A stretch of 64,000 nt of DNA from Haloferula helveola (GTDB lineage Bacteria > Verrucomicrobiota > Verrucomicrobiia > Verrucomicrobiales > Akkermansiaceae). The notes under the pieces are model-generated. The model made no database searches, had not been told where the DNA came from, and was given only the letters and a program-made list of their open reading frames with translations. How positions within the stretch are numbered: position 1 is the first letter of the stretch; each line of letters begins with the position of its first letter. Below are positions 16,607-25,437 of this stretch, one piece after another. The position numbers and the translations under genes are program-made. The stretch lies in NCBI RefSeq assembly GCF_037076345.1, contig NZ_AP024702.1:1-64000 (forward strand). Direction: 5' to 3'.

Positions 16607-16666
16607 AGGGGGAGCTACAAACCCCACGAGTCGGCTCCAAGGGTATGTAGTTCCCCGTTTACGGGG
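16599..16666. other. Structured intergenic region with three inverted repeats
   Basis: CCCCC-TGAA-GGGGG (16599-16612) places the stop codon TGA in its loop. GGAGCTACA (16611-16619) pairs with TGTAGTTCC (16646-16654) with one mismatch. CCCCG-TTTA-CGGGG lies at 16653-16666. No T tract follows. The rest of the space up to 16731 shows nothing recognisable. Confidence 0.55.
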
Positions 16667-16731
16667 TCCACGGGGCCACCAGCCCGCATTTTCCGCATTC
16701 ACAGCCGCCGCTCCCCCTCTAGACTCCATCC

Positions 16732-17940
16732 GTGCGCCCTTTCCTGCTGCTTCTCGCCCTCGTCCCCACCGTCGCTCCGGGACAACCGACTCCGCCCGAC
16801 CCTGACGAAGCCGCCTACCCGGCGATCGAGCGCTTTGTCGAAGTCCTCGAGCAAGTCCGCCAGCGCCACCCTGATGTCGACAGACTGGCCTACGAACGTC
16901 TCGTGAACCACGCGCTCGAAGGCATGCTGGCGTCACTTGATCCGCACTCGTCATTCATCCACCCGGAGATGGCCGCGATGATGAAAAGCCACCCGGATCT
17001 CGATCCCCACGTGGCATCGCTGGGACTGACTCTCGGGTGGCGCGACGACGGTCCCTACATCGCCAACGTCCTCCCGGGCTCCGCCTCCGCCGATCTGCTT
17101 CCGGGCTCGTCGCTGTTGGAAGTCGACGGCCGGGCGACGAAGGATGTCGGCCTCCCGCTGATGCTTTCGTGGCTCTCCGGCGAGGCGGGAAAACCAGTCA
17201 CCCTCAAGCTCAAGTCGCCGGCCGAACCCAAGCCCGTGGAAATCAAACTCGTCCACCGCGCGGTCGACCAACGGGCAGTGACCGATTCGCGGATCCTCGA
17301 AGACACGGACGCCGGCTACATCCGGCTCTCATCCTTCACCGATGCCTCACCGCGTGAGATCGAAGCAGCGCTCGACGAACTCGAAGACGCCGGCATGAAG
17401 CGCCTGATCCTCGACCTCCGTGGAAATCCCGGCGGCTCACTTCCCGCCACCGTGAAGATCCTCGGCTACTTTCTTCCGCCCGAGACCGCGGTGGTGACCA
17501 CCCGCGGCCGAGAGGGCGAAAGCGATCCGCTGAAGACTCCGGAACGCCAGCGCCGGAAGCGGGAGTATCCGATGGCCGTCCTGATCGACCGGATGTCGGC
17601 TTCGGCTTCGGAACTCACCTCGGGCGCGCTCCAGGACCTCAAGCGTGCGACCGTCGTCGGCGAAGTTTCCTACGGCAAGGGCTCGGTCCAGAACATCATC
17701 CCTATGGGTGGTGGCACCGCCCTGCGCCTTACGATCGCCACCTACCACACGCCTAGCGGCCGGACCCCTCACCTGACCGGAATCACTCCGGACATCGAGG
17801 TGGAAATCGATGACGACCTGCGGGAAAAGACCGCGCTTTCGTTTCGGCGGGACGCGCTGACGCCGGACGAGGCCGCCAAACTCGAGGATTGGACTGACCC
17901 GGTGATCGAGGCGGCTCTCGCAGCGCCCGGGATGCAATGA
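16732..17940 (+). CDS. S41-family C-terminal processing peptidase
   Basis: 402 residues from GTG 16732. A signal peptide of about 17 residues is present. The MLASLDPHSSFIHPEM segment typical of CtpA-like enzymes comes next, then a PDZ-like domain at about 88-175. The catalytic domain has GYIRLSSFTD, LILDLRGNPGGSLPATVKI, the Ser in DRMSASASELTSGALQD (about 289-293) and the Lys in GEVSYGKGSVQ (Lys316), giving the Ser/Lys dyad. It cleaves near the C-termini of periplasmic or envelope proteins. The substrate is unknown. A TlpA-like gene follows 115 bases later. Confidence 0.93.
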   Translation: MRPFLLLLALVPTVAPGQPTPPDPDEAAYPAIERFVEVLEQVRQRHPDVDRLAYERLVNHALEGMLASLDPHSSFIHPEMAAMMKSHPDLDPHVASLGLTLGWRDDGPYIANVLPGSASADLLPGSSLLEVDGRATKDVGLPLMLSWLSGEAGKPVTLKLKSPAEPKPVEIKLVHRAVDQRAVTDSRILEDTDAGYIRLSSFTDASPREIEAALDELEDAGMKRLILDLRGNPGGSLPATVKILGYFLPPETAVVTTRGREGESDPLKTPERQRRKREYPMAVLIDRMSASASELTSGALQDLKRATVVGEVSYGKGSVQNIIPMGGGTALRLTIATYHTPSGRTPHLTGITPDIEVEIDDDLREKTALSFRRDALTPDEAAKLEDWTDPVIEAALAAPGMQ

Positions 17941-17956
17941 TCCGCCGGGACGGACC

Positions 17957-17972
17957 GCGAGCTTCAGCTCGC
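17957..17972. repeat. Dispersed hairpin repeat, copy 2 (variant)
   Basis: GCGAGC-TTCA-GCTCGC forms a perfect 6-bp stem. The flanks GGACCGCG and CCCCGGAGCC match those of the copy at 43824, although the loop differs. Confidence 0.55.
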
Positions 17973-18055
17973 CCCGGAGCCAAAGCCACGCGAACCGCAG
18001 CCCGGAATCCATTTCCAACTGGCGGACCGCGGATCATTCCGCGAGGCTCCACCTC

Positions 18056-18580
18056 ATGAAAACAATCCTCACCTCCCTCGTGCTCGTCTCCCTCGGTCTG
18101 GCCCAAGCCGCCGATCTCTCGAAATTCGGTGAAGGCGACGCCAAGCTCCGCGAGCGGCTCGCCAAGATTCAGGACAATCCGGCGCCGGAGATCTCGCTCG
18201 ACAACTGGATCAACTCCGACGCCAAGACCCTCGCCGACCTCAAGGGCAAGGTGGTGGTGCTCGACTTCTGGGCGACGTGGTGCGGCCCGTGCATCGCGAG
18301 CATTCCCCACACCAACGAGATGATGGAGAAGTATGGCGATGACGTCGTGATCATCGGCGTGTGCCATCCCCGCGGCGCCGAAAAGATGAAGGCGATGGTC
18401 GAGTCGAAGAAGATCCAGTATCCGGTCGCGGTCGACACCGACGGAGCGGCCGCGAAGGCCTATGCCGTGAACGGATTCCCCGACTACTATATCATCGGCC
18501 GCGACGGCAAAGTCCTGCTCGCCGACTGCGGCAACGGCAACGTCGAGAAGGCTATCGACGCTCTTCTTGAAAGCGAGTGA
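18056..18580 (+). CDS. TlpA-like periplasmic thioredoxin-fold protein
   Basis: 174 residues. A signal peptide MKTILTSLVLVSLGLAQAA precedes an AhpC/TSA-Redoxin type thioredoxin fold. The redox-active WCGPC is at residues 75-79 and the cis-Pro loop is NGFPDYYIIG. It probably reduces disulfides of exported proteins or cytochromes outside the cytoplasm. The DsbD-like protein at 59355 could supply electrons, but that link is inference. The last 29 bases overlap tail-to-tail with the apbE gene on the other strand. An inverted repeat, CGCGG-ATCATT-CCGCG (about 18028-18043), lies just upstream of the start. Confidence 0.93.
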   Translation: MKTILTSLVLVSLGLAQAADLSKFGEGDAKLRERLAKIQDNPAPEISLDNWINSDAKTLADLKGKVVVLDFWATWCGPCIASIPHTNEMMEKYGDDVVIIGVCHPRGAEKMKAMVESKKIQYPVAVDTDGAAAKAYAVNGFPDYYIIGRDGKVLLADCGNGNVEKAIDALLESE

Positions 18581-19430
18581 CGTCGGCTTCGGCCTCGGCC
18601 ACAAATCCTGCCGTCGCCAGCGCGTCCGCCCTGGCACACGACTCCGCTCTCACGGTCACCGGTTCCCCGGGCGGCAACGCCCAGCCGGTTCGGGGGTTGA
18701 TGATGTGTGACCAGAACCCGCGGCTCTGATGCTCCGATCCACTGGTGGCGACCGCCTCGTCCGTTAGAACGATCCCGGATTCCAGCGATCCCCCACCGAC
18801 GACCCAGCCCTCCGCTCCCGGCGCAGCCCCGCTGGCATAGATCTCCCCGCCGAACTCGACGACGAAGTTCCGATAGCCCGAATCACGGAACAGATCGGCC
18901 ATCCGGTCGACCGTGTAGCCTTTCGCGATCGCGGAGAAATCCAGCATCAGATCCCCGTTCCGCTTCGCGACCCTTGCCCCTTCGATCACGAGATTTCGAA
19001 ACCCGCAGGCGCCAAGGGCCGCATCGACCTCCTCCTGCGTGGGTTTCTCCCATCCTTCGCGCCGGTTTGGTCCGAATCCCCACAGCTTCACGAGCGCTCC
19101 GATGGTCGGATCGAAGCGTCCTTCGGTCTCTTCCGACAACCGGGAGGAAAGCTCCAGCAACTCCGCGACCGAGTCGGGCATTTCATGGCCGGACCCGGCC
19201 GCCGCGGCGTTGAATCGGGAGACCCAACTGTCATCGCGCCAGGTCGAGAGATCGCGATCCAAGCCGTCGCACAACACTTCGATCCGGGAGACATCGAACT
19301 CGGCATCACCGACATACTTGATCCGGTAGGTCGTCCCCATCGCCTCACCGGTCAGCACACGGACGCGCTCAGGGTCCCGACAGGCGGTGAGAAGCAGCAA
19401 CGCCACCGGGAAAACAAACGCCGCCTTCAT
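18552..19430 (-). CDS. apbE: FAD:protein FMN transferase (ApbE lipoprotein)
   Basis: 292 residues from ATG 19430. A lipoprotein signal ends at the lipobox LLTAC (Cys17), so it acts at the outer face of the inner membrane. It transfers FMN from FAD to a Thr or Ser of extracytoplasmic target proteins. Family features include EAMGTTYRIKY, LMLDFSAIAKGYTVDRM, FVVEFGGEIYASG, and the late HIINPRTGWAL that helps hold FAD and Mg2+. It overlaps the DUF2271-like gene by 4 bases (ATGA), and that protein contains a candidate flavinylation motif. This strongly suggests that the neighbour is its substrate. Confidence 0.95.
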   Translation of the reverse strand: MKAAFVFPVALLLLTACRDPERVRVLTGEAMGTTYRIKYVGDAEFDVSRIEVLCDGLDRDLSTWRDDSWVSRFNAAAAGSGHEMPDSVAELLELSSRLSEETEGRFDPTIGALVKLWGFGPNRREGWEKPTQEEVDAALGACGFRNLVIEGARVAKRNGDLMLDFSAIAKGYTVDRMADLFRDSGYRNFVVEFGGEIYASGAAPGAEGWVVGGGSLESGIVLTDEAVATSGSEHQSRGFWSHIINPRTGWALPPGEPVTVRAESCARADALATAGFVAEAEADVTRFQEERR

Positions 19431-20407
19431 TCCGCCGCTGGAGCGACCTTCACCAGCAACAGATCGACGAGGCGCTTGGCACTGTCGATGCCCTCGAAAT
19501 CATAGGCAAGCGTTCCACCCTTCTCCGCCTCGCCACCGTGTGCCGTCAATTCGAGCAAGGCATACGCCGCACCCTCCTCCGGCTTGAGATACGCCGTGTA
19601 TAGTAGCGAAGGCTGGCCCACCTCCGAATTAGGAAACGCCTCGTTGCTGTCACCCGCCGCATTGACCTCCACGCAGATCACCATCTCCTCGCCCTCGGCG
19701 AGCTTGAGATACTTGTCGAGGCTGAACGAATGCGAAGGCGTCGAGCCGGTGAAGGCATCGACCTCTCCATTCGGATCGATTCCGGAAACCATCGTGTAGC
19801 GATGACGCCAGATCGGCAGGACCCGGTGACGGCGTGTCTTGACCCCCTGCCACTCCACCTCTTCTCCGTAGGCCAGCGACTCGTCGAGGTAGAGTGTCTC
19901 GATCATTGTCCCGGTCGTCGTCTCCGCCCACACAGCGACCGCCGGCGCCTGCTCCAGGCCATCACGGAAACGCACCAGCAATGAGACCGCCGCGGACCCG
20001 GGCTCGGCCGGTTCGCGGGCGACGAAGCGCTCCGTGTCCTCGGTTTCGAGGAAACCGGCCATCGGGGAAGACCGGACGATCTCGGCGCGATGACGCGCCT
20101 CGTAGCCGGCATCGATGACCTGCTTCGACGGCCAGACTCCACCCACCGCGAGCGCGGCCAGCCCGCAGGCCGACGCCGCGACCAGCGCGACCATCCCCCT
20201 CGACGACTGCTTGCCCTTAAGCTTGCCGGAAAAGTAGCGGGTCCGGGAAACGAGATGCAGGACGACGAGGACGATTGTGAGGAACCCGAAGAAGACGTGA
20301 ACCCGGGTCGTCGCGATCGAGAACGGACGCGTGAACGCCATCACGCCGCTAACCATCAGCGTGAGGAAACTGAAGAGCAGGCCGAAGTTGACCCAGTGGC
20401 GCATCAC
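19427..20407 (-). CDS. Membrane b-heme-like/DUF2271-like protein, probable flavinylation target
   Basis: 326 residues. Two N-terminal transmembrane helices (about 7-25 and 35-53) carry His4, His37 and His51, which could bind heme b as in DUF4405-type membrane domains. A third helix lies at 71-91. The extracytoplasmic domain (about 135-325) resembles DUF2271. It contains DAFTGST at residues 217-223, matching the ApbE target pattern D-x-x-[S/T]-G-[A/S]-T, with Thr220 as the possible FMN attachment site. It overlaps the FAD oxidoreductase gene upstream and apbE downstream by 4 bases each. It would pass electrons between an extracytoplasmic flavin and the membrane. The family call is by recognition and not tested. 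Confidence 0.75.
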   Translation of the reverse strand: MMRHWVNFGLLFSFLTLMVSGVMAFTRPFSIATTRVHVFFGFLTIVLVVLHLVSRTRYFSGKLKGKQSSRGMVALVAASACGLAALAVGGVWPSKQVIDAGYEARHRAEIVRSSPMAGFLETEDTERFVAREPAEPGSAAVSLLVRFRDGLEQAPAVAVWAETTTGTMIETLYLDESLAYGEEVEWQGVKTRRHRVLPIWRHRYTMVSGIDPNGEVDAFTGSTPSHSFSLDKYLKLAEGEEMVICVEVNAAGDSNEAFPNSEVGQPSLLYTAYLKPEEGAAYALLELTAHGGEAEKGGTLAYDFEGIDSAKRLVDLLLVKVAPAAE

Positions 20408-22224
20408 GCTTCGTAGCCAACCAGCTTCTTGAGCTCGGCGACATGTTTTTCACCGACCTCCCGCGGCAGCGCGCCGTGTTTCTTGCAAAGCGCCGCCGCA
20501 TAGCCGGTCGCGAGACCCATCTGGCCGCAGGTCAGCATGACGCGCGGGCCCGACAGCCCGATGTGCGAGCAACTGAAGCAACGTCCCGCCATCATCAGGT
20601 TCGGAATGTTCTTCGAATAGAAACAGCGGAACGGGATGTAGTAGAGTCCACCAGTCTTGCGGAAGATCGCCTTGGACAGGAAGTCGGTCGGGGCACCGGT
20701 CTCCTTCAGCTGGTAGTGGGTGTCCAACTCCCGCTTCTCCTCGACCACCACGTCTTCGAAGGTCCGGCGCTCCGTCGCATCCTTCATCGTGTAAACATAG
20801 TCGCCCATCAGACGGCGCGACTCGCGTTTGCCGCCGACGTAGGCGACCCACTCGAGCGCGACCGTCGCGTTCTTCGGCTGCTTCTTGGCATTGGCGAACG
20901 ACCCGAAGATCGCGCGCAGCATGTGGTCGCGGATCCGCTCGGCATCCTTGACCTGATCGAGGTCGGGCGATGAATACTCCCAGTACCACTCGCCGTTGAT
21001 CGCCGCGTGCTTGCCCGCGACCGGCATCGCCCACGGCACTTCCGGGAAACGCGAGGGGGTCGTCCCCTTCGTCGAATTCCACAAAACGCTGGTGCCCATC
21101 ACCTTGGCATCCGGCTTCTCCGGACTCCAGAGGTCGCCGTGCTTGTCCCAGCCCTCATCGAACTCGCTGCTCGCCTCGCGACCTTCACGGTACTCCGCCC
21201 CGGCCCAGAAGCCGAGCCAACCGTCACCGGTGGCGTCGATGAACACGGGCGCCTTGAAGCGACGGATCTGCCCACTTGTCACCTCGCGGGCCTCGACACT
21301 GGTGATGCGCTCACCCTCCTGTCCGAGCCCGATCGCAATGTGATGGGCGAAAATCTCGACGCCCGACTCCTTCATCGTGCGCTCGCGCTTGTCCTGGTCG
21401 AGCTTCGCCTTGGCGTCGCCGTTCGGGTAATGCTCGGTGTCGATCTTCTTCAGGAGCCCCGCGCCCTTGCCGTGGATTCCGATGGTGTGCACCCGGATCT
21501 CGGCGCTGGCATTGCCGCCGAGCATCGGGCGGTCCTGGATCAGGGCGACGCGAAGCCCTTGCGTCCTCGCCGCCAGAGCGGCACCGCAACCGGACATGCC
21601 GGCACCGACAATCACGACGTCGAATTCATCCTCCTCAATCACCTGGCCGGTGCGACCACTCAGCCGATCCTTCCAGGCCGCGAGCTCCGGCAGATCCATA
21701 TTCGGCAGCTCCGGCTTCTCCTCACGGGTGAAAAACACCGCGTCGCAGCGGCCGTCGAAACCGGTCAGGTCCTCAAGCTCCAAGGCGTGTTCGCCCGCGG
21801 CGTCCACCTCGATCGCGCCGCCCGCCTGCCATGCCCAGCCTTCCTCGGTCCCGAAAACCGGCTCGAGCGCCTTGCCGTCGACCTTGACTCGGAACCGGCC
21901 CGGGGCCTCCCACTCCCCAGGGCACCAGTCGCGCGTCCTTACCCAGACGTACCACTTCCCACCTTCCGGCAGCTTGAACTTCGTCTTGGCATTGGCAACC
22001 GGCTTGCCCATCCCGTGGGCCAGCAGAAACGAGCCGCCCATCTGCTGGTAGAACTGGGTATCGATCACCCAGCCGCCGGGTTCGTCGAAACCACAGGCTT
22101 CGACGAGAACACCCGCCGACCCTTTTCCTTCGGCACCGAATCCGTAGCGCGGTGCGGTGGCGGCGGTGAAGGCAAGGCCTCCGATGATACGGACGAAGCG
22201 GCGGCGGTCGATGGTGTCAGGCAT
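20404..22224 (-). CDS. Tat-exported FAD-dependent oxidoreductase
   Basis: 606 residues from ATG 22224. The N-terminus has a twin-arginine signal RRRFVRIIGGLAF, implying export of the folded flavoprotein. Residues about 35-170 look like a beta-sandwich that may bind carbohydrate (WYVWVRTRDWCPGEW, GEHALELEDL). The FAD domain begins FDVVIVGAGMSGCGAALAA (G207-x-G-x-x-G), followed by MLGGNASAEIRVHTIG, characteristic of the PF12831 FAD-dependent oxidoreductases. It ends with SCSHIGLSGPRVMLTCGQMG. The substrate is unknown; sugars or glycans are a guess from the N-terminal domain. It is the first gene of a three-gene overlapping operon with the DUF2271-like protein and apbE. Confidence 0.87.
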   Translation of the reverse strand: MPDTIDRRRFVRIIGGLAFTAATAPRYGFGAEGKGSAGVLVEACGFDEPGGWVIDTQFYQQMGGSFLLAHGMGKPVANAKTKFKLPEGGKWYVWVRTRDWCPGEWEAPGRFRVKVDGKALEPVFGTEEGWAWQAGGAIEVDAAGEHALELEDLTGFDGRCDAVFFTREEKPELPNMDLPELAAWKDRLSGRTGQVIEEDEFDVVIVGAGMSGCGAALAARTQGLRVALIQDRPMLGGNASAEIRVHTIGIHGKGAGLLKKIDTEHYPNGDAKAKLDQDKRERTMKESGVEIFAHHIAIGLGQEGERITSVEAREVTSGQIRRFKAPVFIDATGDGWLGFWAGAEYREGREASSEFDEGWDKHGDLWSPEKPDAKVMGTSVLWNSTKGTTPSRFPEVPWAMPVAGKHAAINGEWYWEYSSPDLDQVKDAERIRDHMLRAIFGSFANAKKQPKNATVALEWVAYVGGKRESRRLMGDYVYTMKDATERRTFEDVVVEEKRELDTHYQLKETGAPTDFLSKAIFRKTGGLYYIPFRCFYSKNIPNLMMAGRCFSCSHIGLSGPRVMLTCGQMGLATGYAAALCKKHGALPREVGEKHVAELKKLVGYEA

Positions 22225-22338
22225 GTCGCGGGAAGGGGTGGGTTCGTAGATTTGGATCGCCGCCCTACGCGACCGATCCCGGGTCTCTTTCCACCAGCCA
22301 CTTGCCAATTCAAGCCGGATCCGCCACACCGGCGGCCC

Positions 22339-23370
22339 GTGCCGACGCTTCTTGCCATCGAAAGCTCCTGCGACGAAACCGCCGTCGCGATCCTGTCGGG
22401 CGAGCCGGGCCAACCGGCAAGAATCCTTTCCTCCGAGATCGCCAGCCAGATCGAGCTTCACCGGCAGTACGGCGGCGTGGTTCCGGAACTCGCCTCACGC
22501 AACCACTCGCTGCACCTCCGGCCGCTGGTCGAGACCGCCCTGCGGAATGCTGACACGGATCTCTGTTCGATCGACGCCTTCGCCGCCACCTCCGGCCCGG
22601 GGTTGTCCTCATCCCTCCTGATCGGCTCGACCGCCGCCAAGGCGCTCGCTGTTTCCACCGGGCGACCGTTCCTCGCCATCAACCACCTCGAGGGCCACCT
22701 GCTCTCTCCCTTCGTAGGACTGGGAGAGGTTCCTCCCCATGTCGCGCTGATCGTATCTGGTGGCCACACGCTGCTGCTCGATGTCGAGATGCCCGGCCGC
22801 TACCGCAAACTCGGCTCGACCCTCGACGACGCCGCCGGCGAGGCCTTCGACAAGGTCGCGAAGATGCTCGGGCTGCCCTATCCCGGCGGGCCCGAGATCG
22901 AGAAGACCGCGATGGGCGGAAATCCGGAGGCCTTCGAGTTCCCCCGCTCGATGATGAAGGACAAGAGCCTCGATTTCTCCTTCGCCGGGCTGAAAACGGC
23001 GGTGCTCTACACCCTGACCGACCGCAATCCCGAGACCGGCCAGCCGAAGACGGAGGATCTGCCGGACCTCTGCGCATCGTTCCAGCAGGCGGTGATCGAC
23101 GTCCTGGTCGCCAAAACCGTGAGGGCCGCGCGGGGTCGGGGTCGCGATACGATCGCGCTCTCCGGCGGTGTGTCGCTCAATCGGACACTCCGAAACGCCT
23201 TCCAGAAGCGCTGCGATGCCGACGGCATCCGGTTCCTCACCGCCGAACCCGGGCTATGCACCGACAATGCCGCGATGATCGGCTTTGCGGGCCTGCTGCA
23301 TCATTTCGCGGGACAGGAGTCCCCGTTGGACGAGGACATCCATCCCAATCTGCCGCTGCCGACCCTCTAA
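22339..23370 (+). CDS. tsaD: tRNA N6-adenosine threonylcarbamoyltransferase
   Basis: 343 residues from GTG 22339, chosen because PTLLAIESSCDETAVAIL is the conserved start. The long open frame before it is antisense to the oxidoreductase gene. With TsaB, TsaE and TsaC it makes t6A37 in tRNAs reading ANN codons. The metal-binding HLEGH is in AINHLEGHLLSPF. Other landmarks are VSGGHTLLL, LDDAAGEAFDKVAKMLGLPYPGGP, LDFSFAGLKTAVLYTL and the C-terminal CTDNAAMIGFAG. It is followed 63 bases later by a HAD phosphatase gene. The gene is ordinary for the family. Confidence 0.97.
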   Translation: MPTLLAIESSCDETAVAILSGEPGQPARILSSEIASQIELHRQYGGVVPELASRNHSLHLRPLVETALRNADTDLCSIDAFAATSGPGLSSSLLIGSTAAKALAVSTGRPFLAINHLEGHLLSPFVGLGEVPPHVALIVSGGHTLLLDVEMPGRYRKLGSTLDDAAGEAFDKVAKMLGLPYPGGPEIEKTAMGGNPEAFEFPRSMMKDKSLDFSFAGLKTAVLYTLTDRNPETGQPKTEDLPDLCASFQQAVIDVLVAKTVRAARGRGRDTIALSGGVSLNRTLRNAFQKRCDADGIRFLTAEPGLCTDNAAMIGFAGLLHHFAGQESPLDEDIHPNLPLPTL

Positions 23371-23433
23371 CCGCCCTCGGACGATTTCTTCCTTGGCGTT
23401 GCCGGGAAGATCACGGTTCTTTGCCTCGCCTCC

Positions 23434-24069
23434 ATGGCCTACCGCACGATCATCTTCGATTTCGACGGCACCCTCGCGGACACGCTTGAGGAGAGCCGGC
23501 GCATTTTCAATGCGATCGCGCCCGATTACGGAATCCGCGAGGTCACGGCGGAAGAACTCCCGTCGCTTCGGCACATGTCGATCAAGGAGCTCATCGGCCA
23601 CCTCAAGATCCCCAAACGTCGCGTGCCCGCCTTCATCGCGAAAGGCACCGCGATGATGCGCGGCAACATCGTCCGGTTGCAGCTCATCGAAGGCATCGGC
23701 GAGATTCTCCCCGTGCTGCGTTCCCGGTGCCAGTCCTTCGGCGTGCTGACCTCAAATGCCCCGACCAATGTCGACCTGTTCTTGCGGGCCCACGGTCTGC
23801 GCGGGTTGTTCAACTTCATCTCGTCGACCTCCAAGCTCACCGGCAAGGCCAAGCACCTGAAGGCGATCCGCAAGACCTTCTCGCTGAAGTCGGAGGAGAT
23901 GCTCTACGTCGGCGACGAAATCCGCGACATCAAGGCCTCGCAGAAGGCCTCGATCCCAGTCGCTGCCGTGACCTGGGGGTTCAACTCGCCCGAGACCCTG
24001 GCGGCGGAAAAGCCCGACCACCTGCTCACCTCGCCGAACGATTTTCTCGAGATCGTGCCGCAGGCATGA
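23434..24069 (+). CDS. HAD-superfamily phosphatase, phosphoglycolate-phosphatase-like
   Basis: 211 residues from ATG 23434. Motif I is IFDFDGTLADTLE (Asp9 and Asp11), motif II is FGVLTSNAPTN, motif III Lys is in KLTGKAKHLK and motif IV is LYVGDEIRDIKAS. A four-helix cap lies at about 20-85. The sequence is closest in style to Gph/PpaX-like enzymes that dephosphorylate phosphoglycolate or pyrophosphate. The substrate is not determined. It is probably transcribed with tsaD. Confidence 0.88.
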   Translation: MAYRTIIFDFDGTLADTLEESRRIFNAIAPDYGIREVTAEELPSLRHMSIKELIGHLKIPKRRVPAFIAKGTAMMRGNIVRLQLIEGIGEILPVLRSRCQSFGVLTSNAPTNVDLFLRAHGLRGLFNFISSTSKLTGKAKHLKAIRKTFSLKSEEMLYVGDEIRDIKASQKASIPVAAVTWGFNSPETLAAEKPDHLLTSPNDFLEIVPQA

Positions 24070-24174
24070 TCGACCCGGAAGCGTGGTTCCTCGGATGCGG
24101 GACCCCATTCCCCGGGTGACGGAGGGCTAAATCGAGGTTCGACAACTCCCGCCGAACCCATTCCATTTCCTACC

Positions 24175-25359
24175 ATGCAAGACGAAACGCCAGCCCCCGA
24201 CGAGTCGTCGGCTACCGAAACCCCGGCCACGGAGACCAAAACGGAGTCGACGAACGAGTCCGCCACGCCCGCAAGCCGCCAGGTTTCGCCGATCGTGCTG
24301 ACGATCAGCTTCATCATCATCACGCTGCTCGGGATCGTGATTTTCCAGAACCTCTTCCCCCGCGGCGGCGGAGGAGGCGGCAGCAGCAAGGGCAACGCGA
24401 CGGTCGATGTCCTGCGTGCCGACATCGAGACCCAGCGTGCGGAAATCAACCGCCAGCGGATCGCGCTCGGCATGGAGCCGCTCGAAGGCACCAGCGGCAT
24501 CGAGACCGCCGAGGAGGTCGCCGCCCGCCTGAAGGCTGACGCAGACACTTTGGCATCGCTCACCAGCAGCTATCAGGACCTGCTCGAACGTAAAGAGGCC
24601 CAACTCGACGAACTCCGCGCGGAATCGATCAAGGCGCTCAAGGACCAGCAGTTGCTGCGCGAGCAGTTGAACCGGGTGAACCAGGACCTGCGGGCCGCGA
24701 TGGTCGACGCCTCACTCGCCACCACGCTGAAGGGTGACCTCGACAAGGCCAACGCCCAGATCAAGGCGCTGCAGGAGGAACTCCAGCGCTCGCGCGACGA
24801 GCCATCCGAGCTGCGGGCCCAACTCATCCAGTGCAACACGGAGCGCAACCGCCTGCTCGCGCAAGTCGCCGAGCTTGAACAGCAACTCCGCAAGGTGACG
24901 CTCTTCGCCAGCTCCGAGGACGAATTGATCAAGGAAGCGGTCGCGCTTTTCCGCGCCCTCCGCGAACTGCAGGGAGCCACCAAGTCGGAACTGGCATCGG
25001 CCTACAGCCGATTCGGCGCCGAACTCGGAGCGACCGTGCTCCAGACCTGCGACTTCGCCACCGGCTCGGCCGAAGTGCGGGCCGACCTCGAAGCCCAACT
25101 GCGGATGCTTCCCTCCGAGATTCCCGAGAACGCGATGATTTTTGTTGTCGGCTACGCCTCGGAGACCGGCAACGTCGACAGCAACCAGACGCTCTCGTCG
25201 GACCGCGCCACAGCCGTCGCCCGCGTCCTCGACACCATCAAGCGCCCGACCCAGCGGGTTCAGGCGGTCTACCTTGGTCAGACCAAGCGCTTCAGCCGCG
25301 AGGTTCCCGAGGAAAACCAACGGGTCGAGGTCTGGCAAATCGTCCCGCAGGGGCTCTGA
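24175..25359 (+). CDS. Membrane-anchored coiled-coil protein with OmpA-like C-terminal domain
   Basis: 394 residues from ATG 24175. A Thr/Glu-rich cytoplasmic tail of about 38 residues precedes one transmembrane segment at about 40-62 (IVLTISFIIITLLGIVIF) and a Gly-rich linker. Long heptad-like helices at about 75-260 suggest a coiled coil (QIKALQEELQRSRDEPSEL, QVAELEQQLRKV). The C-terminal part (about 285-394) resembles an OmpA/MotB peptidoglycan-binding domain: FATGSAEVRADLEAQL, FVVGYASETGNVDSNQTLSS and DRATAVARVLD. It may link inner membrane and cell wall. There are no clear motor or Tol partners nearby. Confidence 0.8.
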   Translation: MQDETPAPDESSATETPATETKTESTNESATPASRQVSPIVLTISFIIITLLGIVIFQNLFPRGGGGGGSSKGNATVDVLRADIETQRAEINRQRIALGMEPLEGTSGIETAEEVAARLKADADTLASLTSSYQDLLERKEAQLDELRAESIKALKDQQLLREQLNRVNQDLRAAMVDASLATTLKGDLDKANAQIKALQEELQRSRDEPSELRAQLIQCNTERNRLLAQVAELEQQLRKVTLFASSEDELIKEAVALFRALRELQGATKSELASAYSRFGAELGATVLQTCDFATGSAEVRADLEAQLRMLPSEIPENAMIFVVGYASETGNVDSNQTLSSDRATAVARVLDTIKRPTQRVQAVYLGQTKRFSREVPEENQRVEVWQIVPQGL

Positions 25360-25437
25360 TCCGGACCGCGCGAACCCAGTCGCGCACTCGCATGTCGAAC
25401 CGGGACGCGAGTCACACGGTGCGATTTTCGGCAGCCT

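Noticed and set aside
18552-18580. Overlap of the thioredoxin and apbE 3' ends as a sign of frameshift
   Set aside because: Both proteins end at a normal family length, so this is just a convergent overlap of 29 bases.
21007-22338. 444-codon open extension upstream of tsaD
   Set aside because: TsaD homology begins exactly at GTG 22339; the extension is antisense to the oxidoreductase gene.
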